From Bacillus sp. 491mf (lineage in GTDB: Bacteria; Bacillota; Bacilli; Bacillales; Bacillaceae_G): DNA of 64,000 bases. Positions 54,111 to 62,880 of the stretch are shown in pieces; position 1 is the first letter of the stretch, and each line of letters opens with the position of its first letter. The stretch covers positions 1-64,000 of the forward strand of contig NZ_FOLV01000001.1 in assembly GCF_900112415.1 (NCBI RefSeq), read 5' to 3'. The position numbers and the translations under genes are program-made. The notes under the pieces were generated by a model that was not told where the DNA came from, made no database searches, and worked only from the letters and a program-made list of their open reading frames with translations.

Positions 54111-55193
54111 TTATCTTCCACCAAAAGAAAACTTCCATTTTAGTAAGCGAGTTAAAATCATATAACTAATAAACCCTGCTCCTAAAAAGGTTATATAGTA
54201 AATCCATAAAGCACTTATTCCAAATGTTCGTCCTGCGAGTAATGCAAAGCAAAGGACTGTACAGCCAATAAACCATTTTTGTAGCTGTGGAAACAATAAG
54301 ATTTTTCCGTTTTGTTCATTAGGAGAGCGTTTATATAAAATGATTGCTAATGGTAAAAATAGAATGATATAAACGAATGGATTCAGCAATTTCCAAACAG
54401 GTGGAATCGATGTTTTCTCCATAGGGTCTACGGTAGGTGATTCTGAAATTTTATGACCGTCACGATCAAATGTCATTTCAGGCTGGTAGCTGTAACTAAT
54501 ATAAAATTCATGGAAGGGTGCAATGATGCTTACTTGTTCTAAGTAATATCTAGTTTTACTCTCAATTTTATATCGATCCTCGGTTGCCCCTCCAGTATGA
54601 ACAAAGACAAATCCAGATACTAGTAAAATTAAACCGTACGGAAGATATAAAATGACCGCAGTTAAAGTGCCTTGTGAAAAAATATTTCCAGTAATTGTTC
54701 CAATAAATAAAGAGAATGTATAAATAGCAATTAGCACAATTGTTAGGTAGATAAAATAAGTATGAAATGGACTAAAATCTTGATAAGCATTATGAAAAGA
54801 TGCTTTTTTTATTCCCCACATACTAATCCAGCAAACACAATTCACGATTATAATATTAAAAACCCCAAACAACCATTTTGTTAGAAAAATATCTTTTCGC
54901 TTAAAAGGCATAGAGAAAAGAAAATCCGCTGATTGATTGTTGCGTTCCCATCCAATTAAAACACAAGCGAGTGCGATGAGCGCAATGCCTTGTATTAGGA
55001 TAGGTTCATCTAATTGAAAATGATAGGAATAATAATATACATGATTATCCCATTTCATTTTTGACTGTCGAAGCTCTGATTGTGCGGCACTATAATATGC
55101 ATAAGGAAGCATATATAAACTACTTAACCAAAATAGTAGCAGTACATATTTCCCCTGTTTAAACGTCCGTATCCACAACGCCTTATGAAACAT
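54111..55193 (-). CDS. ABC-2-type permease, first paralogue
   Basis: A 360-residue permease, paralogue of the two behind it (MFHKALWIRTFKQGKY at the start, SLFIGTITGN near 154, SPNEQNGKILLFPQL near 300). ATG 55193 has GAGGAGGGG upstream and overlaps the end of the ATPase gene by 11 bases; a longer in-frame start is not supported. Three copies in tandem suggest duplication within the operon. Confidence 0.82.
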   Translation of the reverse strand: MFHKALWIRTFKQGKYVLLLFWLSSLYMLPYAYYSAAQSELRQSKMKWDNHVYYYSYHFQLDEPILIQGIALIALACVLIGWERNNQSADFLFSMPFKRKDIFLTKWLFGVFNIIIVNCVCWISMWGIKKASFHNAYQDFSPFHTYFIYLTIVLIAIYTFSLFIGTITGNIFSQGTLTAVILYLPYGLILLVSGFVFVHTGGATEDRYKIESKTRYYLEQVSIIAPFHEFYISYSYQPEMTFDRDGHKISESPTVDPMEKTSIPPVWKLLNPFVYIILFLPLAIILYKRSPNEQNGKILLFPQLQKWFIGCTVLCFALLAGRTFGISALWIYYITFLGAGFISYMILTRLLKWKFSFGGR

Positions 55194-56064
55194 GTGACCC
55201 CTCCTCAAAAGCCGTAACGAATACATCCTCAAGTGACATCGGCAGTTCTTCTAATAAGAGTGGCTGCTCCTTATGAAACTTTTCTAACGTAGTTGCTACA
55301 TTACCTTCGATTAAAACGGTATATACTTTTCCTGTTTGTTGTAAAACTTTCACGTTGCTTAAGTTTTCTAGTTTTTGTGGTAATGAACGTTCATAAGCAA
55401 CTTGAATTTTTGCATAGCGTGATTTTGTATCGTCTAAAGCTGTGATAGATGCGATAGTATGATCTTTTAAAATGATGACTGTGTCTGCAATTTTTTCAAT
55501 TTCATCTAAGTGATGTGTAGAAATGAGAATGGTAATTTCGCGTTCGGCTACTTCTTCAATTAAAAATTGCAGGATTTGTCTTTTTACAATCGGGTCAAGT
55601 CCGTTTGTGGGCTCATCTAAAATAATGTATTCTACGCCGGTAGAAAAAGCTAAGATCATTGCTAATAATGCTTTCATTCCGCGGGAGTAGCTGCGAATGC
55701 GTTTGTCTGGTAAGTTAAAGCGCTCAAGTAACTCATAGAAATAGTCTGAATTGAAATGATGATAGACTGCTTTATAAAATTTTACGATTTCTTTTATTGT
55801 GTATCCGCTTAATACATTTGTAGAGTCTGGAACATATACGACTTTTTGTTTCACTTCAGGATGTTTGTGCACATCAATTTCGTTGTATGTAACAGTGCCT
55901 TCATCTGGATTTAAGATTCCAACGAGTGTACGTAATAAAGTTGTTTTTCCAGCTCCGTTTCTTCCGAGTAATCCGGCAATGCTCCCCTTTTGTAAAGTAA
56001 ATGAAATATCTTCTAATATCGTTTGATTATCAATTGTTTTCTTTACATTCGTCACTTTTAACAT
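55183..56064 (-). CDS. ABC transporter ATP-binding protein, YtrB-like
   Basis: A 293-residue ATPase. Walker A is GRNGAGKTT near 34-42, the signature is degenerate (YSRGMKA near 133), Walker B IILDEP near 157 and the H-loop THH near 190. Beyond the ATPase core (about 1-215) it has a C-terminal extension of about 75 residues, as in YtrB-like ATPases. It overlaps the regulator by 35 bases and the first permease by 11. The degenerate signature is common in this ABC branch. Confidence 0.9.
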   Translation of the reverse strand: MLKVTNVKKTIDNQTILEDISFTLQKGSIAGLLGRNGAGKTTLLRTLVGILNPDEGTVTYNEIDVHKHPEVKQKVVYVPDSTNVLSGYTIKEIVKFYKAVYHHFNSDYFYELLERFNLPDKRIRSYSRGMKALLAMILAFSTGVEYIILDEPTNGLDPIVKRQILQFLIEEVAEREITILISTHHLDEIEKIADTVIILKDHTIASITALDDTKSRYAKIQVAYERSLPQKLENLSNVKVLQQTGKVYTVLIEGNVATTLEKFHKEQPLLLEELPMSLEDVFVTAFEEGSHVS

Positions 56065-56449
56065 GAGTATTTCCTCCTAGCTCTTTATAGTATGAATCAA
56101 TCCAATCATGAATTTTTTCTTTTGAAATACCAAGATACGAAGCTTCTAGTAACAATTGATGGAATTGTTTTTCTACCATAGCAATTTTCCTTTCATCTTG
56201 TGCGGGAGTAATGGATTGCGAGACGAATGTTCCTTTGCCGCGCAGCGTTTCGATAATTCCTTGTCGCTCTAATTCTTGATAAGCCTTACTCACTGTGTTT
56301 GGGTTAATCACAAGTGAAGAGGCAAGTTCACGAACCGAAGGGAGTTTATCGTTAGGTTCGAGCATCCCTTTTAAAATGAGCTCTTTAACATTATGAACAA
56401 TTTGTTCCCATATCGGAGTGTTGCTTCTTGGATCTAGTTGAATGTGCAA
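56030..56449 (-). CDS. YtrA-type GntR repressor
   Basis: A short (139-residue) GntR-family repressor. The winged helix has KLPSVRELASSLVINPNTVSKAYQELE near 37-63 and RGKGTFVS near 72; the small C-terminal helical domain replaces the effector domain of longer members. By eye it agrees closely with B. subtilis YtrA. TTG 56449 is the likely start, nine bases after GGAG; TTG 56455 lies too close. It should repress its own operon through the site at 56481. Confidence 0.88.
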   Translation of the reverse strand: MHIQLDPRSNTPIWEQIVHNVKELILKGMLEPNDKLPSVRELASSLVINPNTVSKAYQELERQGIIETLRGKGTFVSQSITPAQDERKIAMVEKQFHQLLLEASYLGISKEKIHDWIDSYYKELGGNTHVKSDECKENN

Positions 56450-56480
56450 GAGCAAAGTCTCCTTTCTAATAAAAAGTATG

Positions 56481-56538
56481 AGTGTACTAATAGGTGTAAT
56501 ACACTTAATACAATATATAGTGCATTATCATTTGTCAA
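56481..56538 (-). promoter_or_regulatory. ytr-like promoter with YtrA-type operator
   Basis: On the minus strand TTGACA (plus 56533-56538), 17 bases, TATTGT (plus 56510-56515) form the promoter. The inverted repeat AGTGTA, N13, TACACT (56481-56486 and 56500-56505) lies over the expected start of transcription. The spacing and halves match the YtrA operator of B. subtilis as I recall it. Confidence 0.75.
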
Positions 56539-56560
56539 CTATATTTTTTAGAAAATTATG

Positions 56561-56589
56561 GTATAAAAACCCTTCGTTTGGAAAAAATA
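56561..56589 (+). promoter_or_regulatory. Sigma-F-like promoter of dacF
   Basis: GTATA (56561-56565), 14 bases, GGAAAAAATA (56580-56589). The -35 fits GYWTA and the -10 fits GGNNANAHTA completely; spacing is one base shorter than the usual 15. dacF is known to be a sigma-F gene. Confidence 0.65.
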
Positions 56590-56616
56590 GGTGTGATATA
56601 GAATGGAGGGTTAGTC

Positions 56617-57801
56617 ATGAAGCGATTAATAGGAATACTTGTTTGTTTCATGTTATTGCTTTCCGCTGTTCCAGTTGGTTTTGCGCAATCTGAGAAAAAA
56701 GAAGTGGAAGCGGAAGCAAAACCGAAACTAGCGGAACAAGCATCGTCAGCAATTGTGATTGAGCAGGATACCGGGAAAGTTTTATTTGAAAAAAGTCCAA
56801 ATGAAAAGTTGCCGCCTGCTAGTATGACAAAAATTATGACCATGTTACTCATTATGGAACAAATTGAAAAAGGGAAATTAAAACTGACAGATAAAGTGAG
56901 AACGAGTGAACATGCCGCTTCTATGGGAGGTTCACAAATTTTCCTTGAGCCTGGTGAAGAAATGACAGTCGATGAAATGTTAAAAGGTATTGCCATTGCT
57001 TCCGGAAATGACGCATCAGTTGCAGTTGCTGAACATATCGCTGGATCGGAAGAAGGATTTGTAGAAAAGATGAATAAAAAAGCAAAAGATTTAGGACTAA
57101 AAAATACTCATTTTCAAAATCCGACAGGTCTTCCAGCAAAGAATCATTATTCAACGGCATATGATATGGCAGTTATGGCAAAGGAATTGATGAAATATCC
57201 ATTAATCCGTAAATATACAGGGAAATATGAAGATTATTTACGTGAAGATACGGATAAGAAATTTTGGCTTGTAAATACAAATAAGCTTGTTCGTTTCTAT
57301 CCAGGTGTTGACGGTGTGAAAACAGGATTTACAACAGAAGCAAAATATTGTTTAACAGCATCGGCAGAACGCAATGGGATGCGTGTTATTTCTGTTATTA
57401 TGGGCTCTCCAACATCGAAGGAACGAAATGCGGAAGTAACAAAGCTTCTTGATTATGCATTTAGTCAATATATGACGAAAAAGATGTATACAAGAGGAGA
57501 AAAGATCAAAACGGTCAAAGTAGGAAAAGGAAAAAAAGAAACAGTCGACTTAGTAGCTGCTGATAATGCTTCCCTTTTAATGAAAAAAGGAGAGACAATG
57601 AAGGATATTAAAAAAGAAATAGTTGCTGAGGAGAAGGTGAAAGCTCCGATTAAAAAAGGAGATGCCTTAGGTACACTAGTTATAAAAAAAGGTAATGAAG
57701 TGTTACTCAAACAAACAATTGTTGCAAAAGAAGATGTTGCAGCAGCGAGTTGGTGGGAGTTATTTAAACGAAGTTTGGGGATGTTTTCAACATCGAAATA
57801 G
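56617..57801 (+). CDS. dacF: D-alanyl-D-alanine carboxypeptidase, DacF
   Basis: DacF, 394 residues, is a penicillin-binding protein that trims the pentapeptide stem of forespore peptidoglycan. Signal peptide MKRLIGILVCFMLLLSAV..A ends near 24. The SXXK motif is SMTK near 69, SGN near 129 and KTG in VKTGFT near 234. The C-terminal domain is the typical beta-rich one, followed by an amphipathic end. It directly precedes spoIIA, as in Bacillus. GGAGGG ribosome site. Confidence 0.94.
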   Translation: MKRLIGILVCFMLLLSAVPVGFAQSEKKEVEAEAKPKLAEQASSAIVIEQDTGKVLFEKSPNEKLPPASMTKIMTMLLIMEQIEKGKLKLTDKVRTSEHAASMGGSQIFLEPGEEMTVDEMLKGIAIASGNDASVAVAEHIAGSEEGFVEKMNKKAKDLGLKNTHFQNPTGLPAKNHYSTAYDMAVMAKELMKYPLIRKYTGKYEDYLREDTDKKFWLVNTNKLVRFYPGVDGVKTGFTTEAKYCLTASAERNGMRVISVIMGSPTSKERNAEVTKLLDYAFSQYMTKKMYTRGEKIKTVKVGKGKKETVDLVAADNASLLMKKGETMKDIKKEIVAEEKVKAPIKKGDALGTLVIKKGNEVLLKQTIVAKEDVAAASWWELFKRSLGMFSTSK

Positions 57802-58167
57802 CGGCAATATAGTTGCCGCTTTCTCTGTTAATAGTTTTGATAATGAGAGCGGTTTCTATATGAATCCATTTTCGTTTTTCGACATATAGATTTTGGCTAG
57901 GTGCTTGCAGTTGCTTTCTACCTTTATTTTACCTTGTATGTGGCAGGAAAAGGCCCTGACCGCTCCTATACATAGCCAGTCCCTTCCAGGTCATTTTAAA
58001 AAAATACTTTTCTGTCGGTTTTTGAATTTGGATTTATACAGAAGGTTCATTTTATGGCGAAATAGTACTTCTTTTGTCAGGTGGAAGGATTCTACATTTA
58101 TTTTAGAGAAAAACTTCTTATATATTTTGCGTGTATACGCGAATTTTGAATGTAAGGAGGAAATAGA
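57802..58167. repeat. Intergenic region with a repeat A copy before spoIIAA
   Basis: The repeat A copy is at about 57937-58025 (GTGGCAGGAAAAGGCCC, then GACCGCTCCTATACATAG). It is followed by the sigma-H-like promoter at 58084-58113 and the AAGGAGG ribosome site of spoIIAA. A copy of the same family interrupts the ytr-like operon 4 kb away. Confidence 0.7.
58084..58113 (+). promoter_or_regulatory. Sigma-H-like promoter of the spoIIA operon
   Basis: GAAGGATTC (58084-58092), 12 bases, AGAGAAAAA (58105-58113). Each half fits its sigma-H consensus (RNAGGAWWW, RNNGAATWW) at all but one position. spoIIA is known to be transcribed by sigma-H after Spo0A activation. No convincing Spo0A box was identified by eye. 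Confidence 0.55.
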
Positions 58168-58518
58168 GTGAGTCTTTCCATCCATTTAGAAGTAAAGCGT
58201 GACGTCTTATGTGTTCGTTTAGCTGGCGAACTAGATCATCATACTGCCGAAGAGTTGCGAGTGAAAGTAACTGATATGATTGAGACGCATCATGTTCATC
58301 ATATTATTTTAAACTTAGAGCAATTAGCATTTATGGATAGCTCTGGTCTTGGTGTTGTGCTAGGAAGATATAAACATGTCAAAAGCTTAGGCGGCGAAAT
58401 GGTTGTTTGTGCAATTTCTCCTGCTGTAAAGCGCTTATTTGAGATGTCAGGGCTATTTAAAATTATTCGATTAGAAGAAAATGAAGAGCATGCGCTCGCG
58501 ACGTTGGGGGTGGCATAG
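58168..58518 (+). CDS. spoIIAA: Anti-sigma-F factor antagonist
   Basis: SpoIIAA, 116 residues, is a STAS-domain protein that frees sigma-F from SpoIIAB in the forespore. [11 protein letters not shown] near 19 and the phosphorylated Ser in [13 protein letters not shown] near 56-68 are conserved. GTG start with AAGGAGG seven bases upstream. First gene of spoIIAA-spoIIAB-sigF, abutting spoIIAB. Confidence 0.96.
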   Translation: MSLSIHLEVKRDVLCVRLAGELDHHTAEELRVKVTDMIETHHVHHIILNLEQLAFMDSSGLGVVLGRYKHVKSLGGEMVVCAISPAVKRLFEMSGLFKIIRLEENEEHALATLGVA

Positions 58519-58959
58519 ATGAGAAATGAAATGAACCTTCAATTTTCAGCATTAAGTCAAAATGAATCGTTTGCTCGCGTTACAGTTGCCGCTTTTATTG
58601 CACAGCTTGATCCAACGATGGAAGAGTTAACGGAAGTGAAGACTGTTGTGTCTGAGGCGGTAACAAATGCCATTATCCATGGATATGAAGAGAATTCAAA
58701 TGGCATTGTCTATATTACGGTTATTTTGGAAGATGACATGGTAAAGTTAACAATTCGTGATGAAGGGATTGGAATTCTAGATTTAGATGAGGCAAGGCAA
58801 CCCCTTTTTACAACAAAACCCGAATTAGAGCGTTCTGGAATGGGATTTACCATTATGGAAAATTTTATGGACGAAGTAGAGGTTATTTCTAATGAATCTT
58901 TCGGGACAACGATCCATTTGACGAAGTATCTATCAAAAAGTAACGCTCTATGCAATTAA
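58519..58959 (+). CDS. spoIIAB: Anti-sigma-F factor, serine kinase
   Basis: SpoIIAB, 146 residues, binds and inhibits sigma-F and phosphorylates SpoIIAA with ATP. It is a GHKL ATPase: the N-box [11 protein letters not shown] near 46-56, DEGIGI near 81-86 (G1) and RSGMGFTIM near 105-113 (G2) are present. It starts directly after spoIIAA and is followed by sigF after 12 bases. Confidence 0.96.
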   Translation: MRNEMNLQFSALSQNESFARVTVAAFIAQLDPTMEELTEVKTVVSEAVTNAIIHGYEENSNGIVYITVILEDDMVKLTIRDEGIGILDLDEARQPLFTTKPELERSGMGFTIMENFMDEVEVISNESFGTTIHLTKYLSKSNALCN

Positions 58960-58971
58960 GGAGAATTGCCT

Positions 58972-59730
58972 ATGGACATAGAGGTCAGAAGTGAAAAAGG
59001 AAAAGGACAGTTAAAGGATCAGGAGTTAAAAGAATTAATTAAAAGAAGTCAACACGGCGATCAAGGAGCAAGAGATTTAATTATACAAAATAATATGAGG
59101 CTTGTTTGGTCCGTTGTACAACGTTTTTTAAATCGTGGTTATGATCCGGAGGACTTGTTTCAAATTGGCTGTATTGGGTTGCTGAAATCTGTCGATAAAT
59201 TTGATTTATCTTTTGATGTAAAGTTTTCAACGTATGCAGTTCCAATGATTATTGGAGAAATTCAACGTTTTTTACGTGATGATGGAACAGTGAAAGTAAG
59301 TCGTTCATTAAAAGAAACGGGCAATAAAATTCGTAAAATGAAAGATGAATTATCAAAAGAGTATGGCCGTGCACCGACAATTACCGAAATAGCAGAGGCG
59401 TTAGAGCTAACGCCGGAAGAAGTTGTAATGGCGCAAGAAGCAAGCCGGGCACCATCATCGATACATGAAACGGTGTATGAAAATGATGGTGATCCCATTA
59501 CTATTTTAGACCAAATTGCGGATCGCTCTGAAACAAAGTGGTTTGATAAGATTGCGTTAAAAGAAGCGATTCGTGAATTAGATGAGCGTGAACGGTTGAT
59601 TGTATATTTGCGGTATTATAAAGACCAGACACAATCGGAAGTAGCAGAGCGTTTAGGAATCTCTCAAGTACAAGTATCAAGGCTAGAAAAGAAAATATTA
59701 AAGCAAATGAAGGAACGAATAGGCGAATAG
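58972..59730 (+). CDS. sigF: RNA polymerase sigma-F factor
   Basis: SigF, 252 residues, is the first forespore sigma factor. Region 2 (about 40-110) includes DLFQIGCIGLLKSVDKFD and FSTYAVPMIIGEIQRFLRDD; region 3 begins near 117, and region 4 has the HTH SEVAERLGISQVQVSRLEKK near 222-241. ATG 58972 with AAGGAG upstream is chosen over an in-frame TTG 58966. The terminator begins within its 3' end. Confidence 0.96.
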   Translation: MDIEVRSEKGKGQLKDQELKELIKRSQHGDQGARDLIIQNNMRLVWSVVQRFLNRGYDPEDLFQIGCIGLLKSVDKFDLSFDVKFSTYAVPMIIGEIQRFLRDDGTVKVSRSLKETGNKIRKMKDELSKEYGRAPTITEIAEALELTPEEVVMAQEASRAPSSIHETVYENDGDPITILDQIADRSETKWFDKIALKEAIRELDERERLIVYLRYYKDQTQSEVAERLGISQVQVSRLEKKILKQMKERIGE

Positions 59731-59746
59731 TCTATTCGTTTTTTTA
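59708..59746 (+). terminator. sigF terminator
   Basis: CGAATAG (about 59715-59721) and CTATTCG (59731-59737) can pair with a loop of nine bases, followed by TTTTTTT. The left arm is in the last sigF codons. Confidence 0.7.
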
Positions 59747-59797
59747 TTCCGCATTAACGGGCAGTAATACTCTCACCTCAAAATTCAGCAAAAACAA

Positions 59798-59898
59798 AGA
59801 AGTTAGGTGGGAGGTAAACTGCCCGTAAAAGCCCAATTGGTTCAACTAATAATCAGTGGGGGATGAAGAAAACCCCCACTGATTAAAGTTTCACTTTA
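59798..59898. repeat. Repeat B, full copy upstream of spoVAA
   Basis: It has the same layout as 43538-43637: a small first stem (GGTGGG...), linker CCCGTAAAAGCCCAATTGG, a ten-base second stem TCAGTGGGGG/CCCCCACTGA and the tail TTAAAGTTTCACTTTA. It ends 13 bases before the sigma-G-like site. Confidence 0.85.
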
Positions 59899-59911
59899 TT
59901 TTAAAAAAGTT

Positions 59912-59941
59912 GTATTAGAAAAATTTCCAATATCCATACTA
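59912..59941 (+). promoter_or_regulatory. Sigma-G-like promoter of the spoVA operon
   Basis: GTATT (59912-59916), 18 bases, CATACTA (59935-59941). The -10 fits CATNHTA completely and the -35 fits 4 of 5 positions of GHATR. spoVA is a known sigma-G operon. Transcription should start near 59948. Confidence 0.65.
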
Positions 59942-59973
59942 CAAGTACGAGGAATAGTTAAGAGGTGATTGGA

Positions 59974-60594
59974 GTGGAGCAAACGATATATGTAAAGATG
60001 AGGAATCGTCTACAAGTTTCGCCTGCTTATGAAATTAAAATTGGTGACGTTGCGCAAGTGGTTGGGGCCTCACATATTGTAGATGAGATTAAACGACAGG
60101 TTATATACAAAATTACAAAGAAAGATAAAACGCATGTAGTAATTGATGTGATGAAAGTGATTCAAAGTATTCGGCAGTATTCTAGCAGTTTAGAAATTAA
60201 TTTGCTCGGTTCAGCACAAACGATTGTTGAAATTGTATATGAAAAAAAACAAGTAAATCCAGTTTTCTTTGGAATGGTGTGGTTATTGCTGTTTGTAGGA
60301 GCAGCTCTTGCGATCATTTATTTTCATGAAGACGTTAGTATGCAGCAAGTGCATCAACGTTTGTATTACATGATTACAGGAGAAAGTAACAAAAAGCCGC
60401 TTTTATTTCAAATCCCATATTCGCTAGGGCTTGGACTTGGAATGATTCTTTTTTTTAATCACGTTTTTCAAAAGCGTATTAATGAGGAGCCAAGCCCATT
60501 AGAAGTTGAAATGTTCCAATACCAGCAATCCCTCGATCAATATGTAATGATGAACGAAAACAAAGAAATGATCAAGAACATCCAAAATGATTGA
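59974..60594 (+). CDS. spoVAA: Stage V sporulation protein AA
   Basis: SpoVAA, 206 residues, is a subunit of the spore membrane complex that moves dipicolinic acid (DPA). The N-terminal half (about 1-90) is a soluble domain, followed by two or more membrane helices (near 103-125 and 150-170). GTG 59974 has GAGGTG upstream and gives MEQTIYVKMRNR; an earlier GTG at 59965 is possible. First of seven spoVA genes. Confidence 0.92.
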   Translation: MEQTIYVKMRNRLQVSPAYEIKIGDVAQVVGASHIVDEIKRQVIYKITKKDKTHVVIDVMKVIQSIRQYSSSLEINLLGSAQTIVEIVYEKKQVNPVFFGMVWLLLFVGAALAIIYFHEDVSMQQVHQRLYYMITGESNKKPLLFQIPYSLGLGLGMILFFNHVFQKRINEEPSPLEVEMFQYQQSLDQYVMMNENKEMIKNIQND

Positions 60595-61003
60595 GTATAT
60601 TGTGGTCATTTTTATTGGGTTTGCTGGTGGAATTGCTGTTGGAGGAGGATACGTTGCATTTTTAACTGTGTTGGGTGTGATTCCAAGGCTCGCTCAGTTA
60701 ACGAAAAGTGGTCATCGTGGGCAATCTTATGAATGGGCTGTTGTGAGCGGTGCGTTAGGCGGTACGTGGTGCAGTTTACGCGATGTTACATTGCTGGCTT
60801 CACCGTATTGGCTTTTGCTCCTTGGATTGTTATGCGGCACATTTATCGGAATGCTTGCTGCTGCTTTAACTGAAGTGCTAAATGTACTTCCCATATTAGC
60901 AAAGCGTGTTGGGGTTGATGGGAAAATTGTAATTCTTCTTATCGCGCTTGTTCTTGGTAAGGTAGTAGGATCTTTATTTCATTGGATTTATTTTGTGAAA
61001 TAG
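60587..61003 (+). CDS. spoVAB: Stage V sporulation protein AB
   Basis: SpoVAB, 138 residues, is a small membrane subunit of the DPA channel with four hydrophobic stretches. GGGYVAFLTVLGVIPRL near 20 is conserved. Its ATG overlaps the spoVAA stop by eight bases. Essential for DPA uptake in B. subtilis together with the other spoVA genes. Confidence 0.92.
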   Translation: MIEYIVVIFIGFAGGIAVGGGYVAFLTVLGVIPRLAQLTKSGHRGQSYEWAVVSGALGGTWCSLRDVTLLASPYWLLLLGLLCGTFIGMLAAALTEVLNVLPILAKRVGVDGKIVILLIALVLGKVVGSLFHWIYFVK

Positions 61004-61014
61004 GAGGCATGTCA

Positions 61015-61470
61015 ATGGCACTGCATAAATTAAAAGATGATTATACGAATAACGTGAAAGAGTATCATCCAAAGCCTAATTATATGATGAATTGTATAAA
61101 GGCTTTTATTGTGGGAGGGCTTATTTGTACATTAGGTGAAGCTTTGATGAAGATGTATATACATTATTTTGATTTTACGGAGAAAAGTGCGGGGAATCCG
61201 GCAATCACAACGTTAATATTACTGTCGGCCATTTTAACAGGGCTTGGTGTATATGATAAACTTGGACAATTTGCAGGAGCAGGATCAGCAATCCCGGTAA
61301 CTGGATTTGCAAATTCAATGGTGAGTGCAGCAATGGAGCATCGCAGCGAAGGAATTGTTCTTGGAGTTGCCACAAATATGTTTAAGATTGCTGGAAGTGT
61401 AATTGTATTTGGAGTTGTTGGGGCGTATGTTGTAGGTCTCATTCGGTATACATGGAAGCTCCTCCAATGA
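61015..61470 (+). CDS. spoVAC: Stage V sporulation protein AC
   Basis: SpoVAC, 151 residues, is a mechanosensitive-channel-like membrane subunit of the spore DPA channel, believed to open during germination. It has the family's repeated GVYDKLGQFAGAGSAIPVTGFANSM block near 80-105, shared with SpoVAEb. ATG 61015 has GGAGG seven bases upstream; ATG 61009 is too close to it and the upstream frame is inside spoVAB. Confidence 0.93.
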   Translation: MALHKLKDDYTNNVKEYHPKPNYMMNCIKAFIVGGLICTLGEALMKMYIHYFDFTEKSAGNPAITTLILLSAILTGLGVYDKLGQFAGAGSAIPVTGFANSMVSAAMEHRSEGIVLGVATNMFKIAGSVIVFGVVGAYVVGLIRYTWKLLQ

Positions 61471-61507
61471 TGAAAGTTTCAGCTTATGTAAGTAAAGGAG
61501 AAGATAG

Positions 61508-62521
61508 ATGAGATTAACTGGGAAACAAACGTGGCTATTTCAAAATGATGTATATGTAAATGCGACGGGGACGGCTGTTGGACCGGATGAGGCAAAAGGG
61601 CCACTTAGAGATAGTTTTGATATTACATATGATGATTTGCATTGCGGAGAAGAGAGCTGGGAGTTAGCGGAAAGAAGGTTAATGAGAGAGTCGATTCAAC
61701 AAGCATTGCGAAAAGAAAAGGTGCAAGCATCTGATATTGATTTTTTTTTAGCTGGAGATTTATTAAATCAAACAGTTACGGCAAATTATGTTGCAAGAGA
61801 GCTTTCCATTCCATTTTTAGGCATGTTTGGAGCATGTTCTACCTCGATGGAGACGTTAGCTGTAGGCGCAGCATTTATTGATGGTGGATTTGCAAATCGC
61901 GTGTTAGCTACAGTGAGTAGTCATAATGCCACAGCTGAACGGCAATTTCGTTATCCAACGGAGTATGGGGGACAAAAGCCATCTACAGCGACATTCACTG
62001 TTACAGGAGCTGGTACAGCGTTAATTAGTCGTGAAAGAAGTTCAATTAAAGTCACATCAGCAACCATTGGAAAAGTTCAAGATTTAGGTATAACAGATCC
62101 GTTTGATATGGGATCTGCAATGGCCCCTGCTGCAGCTCATACAATAGGGCAGCATTTTGAAGATTTAAATAGAAGTGCTGTTGATTACGATTTGATTGTG
62201 ACTGGTGATTTATCGGGAGTTGGAACACCAATTGCGCGGCAACTTTTGTTAGATGAAGGCTATGATCTAGGGAATGTCTATAATGATTGCGGTTTAATGA
62301 TTTATAGAGATGATCAGCAAGTATTTGCAGGAGGAAGTGGCTGTGCTTGTTCTGCGGTTGTAACATATGGACATTTAATGAAAGAAATGGAAAAGGGGAA
62401 TTTGGGGCGGATTTTTGTCGTCGCAACAGGTGCTTTATTAAGTCCAATTATGATTCAACAAAAAGAATCGATTCCAACAATTGCACACGGTATCGTATTT
62501 GAAAGAATAAAAGGGGTGTAA
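61508..62521 (+). CDS. spoVAD: Stage V sporulation protein AD
   Basis: SpoVAD, 337 residues, is the DPA-binding subunit with a thiolase/beta-ketoacyl-synthase-like fold. GMFGACSTSMETLAVGA near 109-125 is the thiolase-like Cys segment, and DLGITDPFDMG near 193 and CACSAVVTYGHL near 280 are conserved. GGAGAAGAT lies before the ATG. It precedes spoVAEb by three bases. Confidence 0.95.
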   Translation: MRLTGKQTWLFQNDVYVNATGTAVGPDEAKGPLRDSFDITYDDLHCGEESWELAERRLMRESIQQALRKEKVQASDIDFFLAGDLLNQTVTANYVARELSIPFLGMFGACSTSMETLAVGAAFIDGGFANRVLATVSSHNATAERQFRYPTEYGGQKPSTATFTVTGAGTALISRERSSIKVTSATIGKVQDLGITDPFDMGSAMAPAAAHTIGQHFEDLNRSAVDYDLIVTGDLSGVGTPIARQLLLDEGYDLGNVYNDCGLMIYRDDQQVFAGGSGCACSAVVTYGHLMKEMEKGNLGRIFVVATGALLSPIMIQQKESIPTIAHGIVFERIKGV

Positions 62522-62524
62522 TAT

Positions 62525-62875
62525 GTGGAATTTATATATGCGTTTTTAGTTGGAGGGGCGATTTGTGTTGTTGGACAACTCCTGTTAGATTTTGCAAAAT
62601 TAACACCTGCACATGTGATGGCAACATTCGTAGTCGCTGGTGCTATTCTAGATGGTTTTGGCATTTATGATAAACTGATTCAGTTTGCAGGAGCAGGAGC
62701 AACTGTGCCAATTACAAGTTTTGGTCATTCTTTATTGCATGGTGCGATGGAAGCGGCAGAAAAGTATGGTTATCTTGGGATTGGAATGGGAATGTTTAAG
62801 TTAACATCTGTTGGAATTTCAGCAACAATTTTGTTTGCATTTTTAACAGCACTTATTTTTAAACCGAAAGGATAA
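62525..62875 (+). CDS. spoVAEb: Stage V sporulation protein AEb
   Basis: SpoVAEb, 116 residues, is a membrane protein related to SpoVAC ([25 protein letters not shown] near 51-75). GTG start with GGGGTG upstream. It is one of two spoVAE products, followed by spoVAEa. Confidence 0.92.
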   Translation: MEFIYAFLVGGAICVVGQLLLDFAKLTPAHVMATFVVAGAILDGFGIYDKLIQFAGAGATVPITSFGHSLLHGAMEAAEKYGYLGIGMGMFKLTSVGISATILFAFLTALIFKPKG

Positions 62876-62880
62876 ATAAG

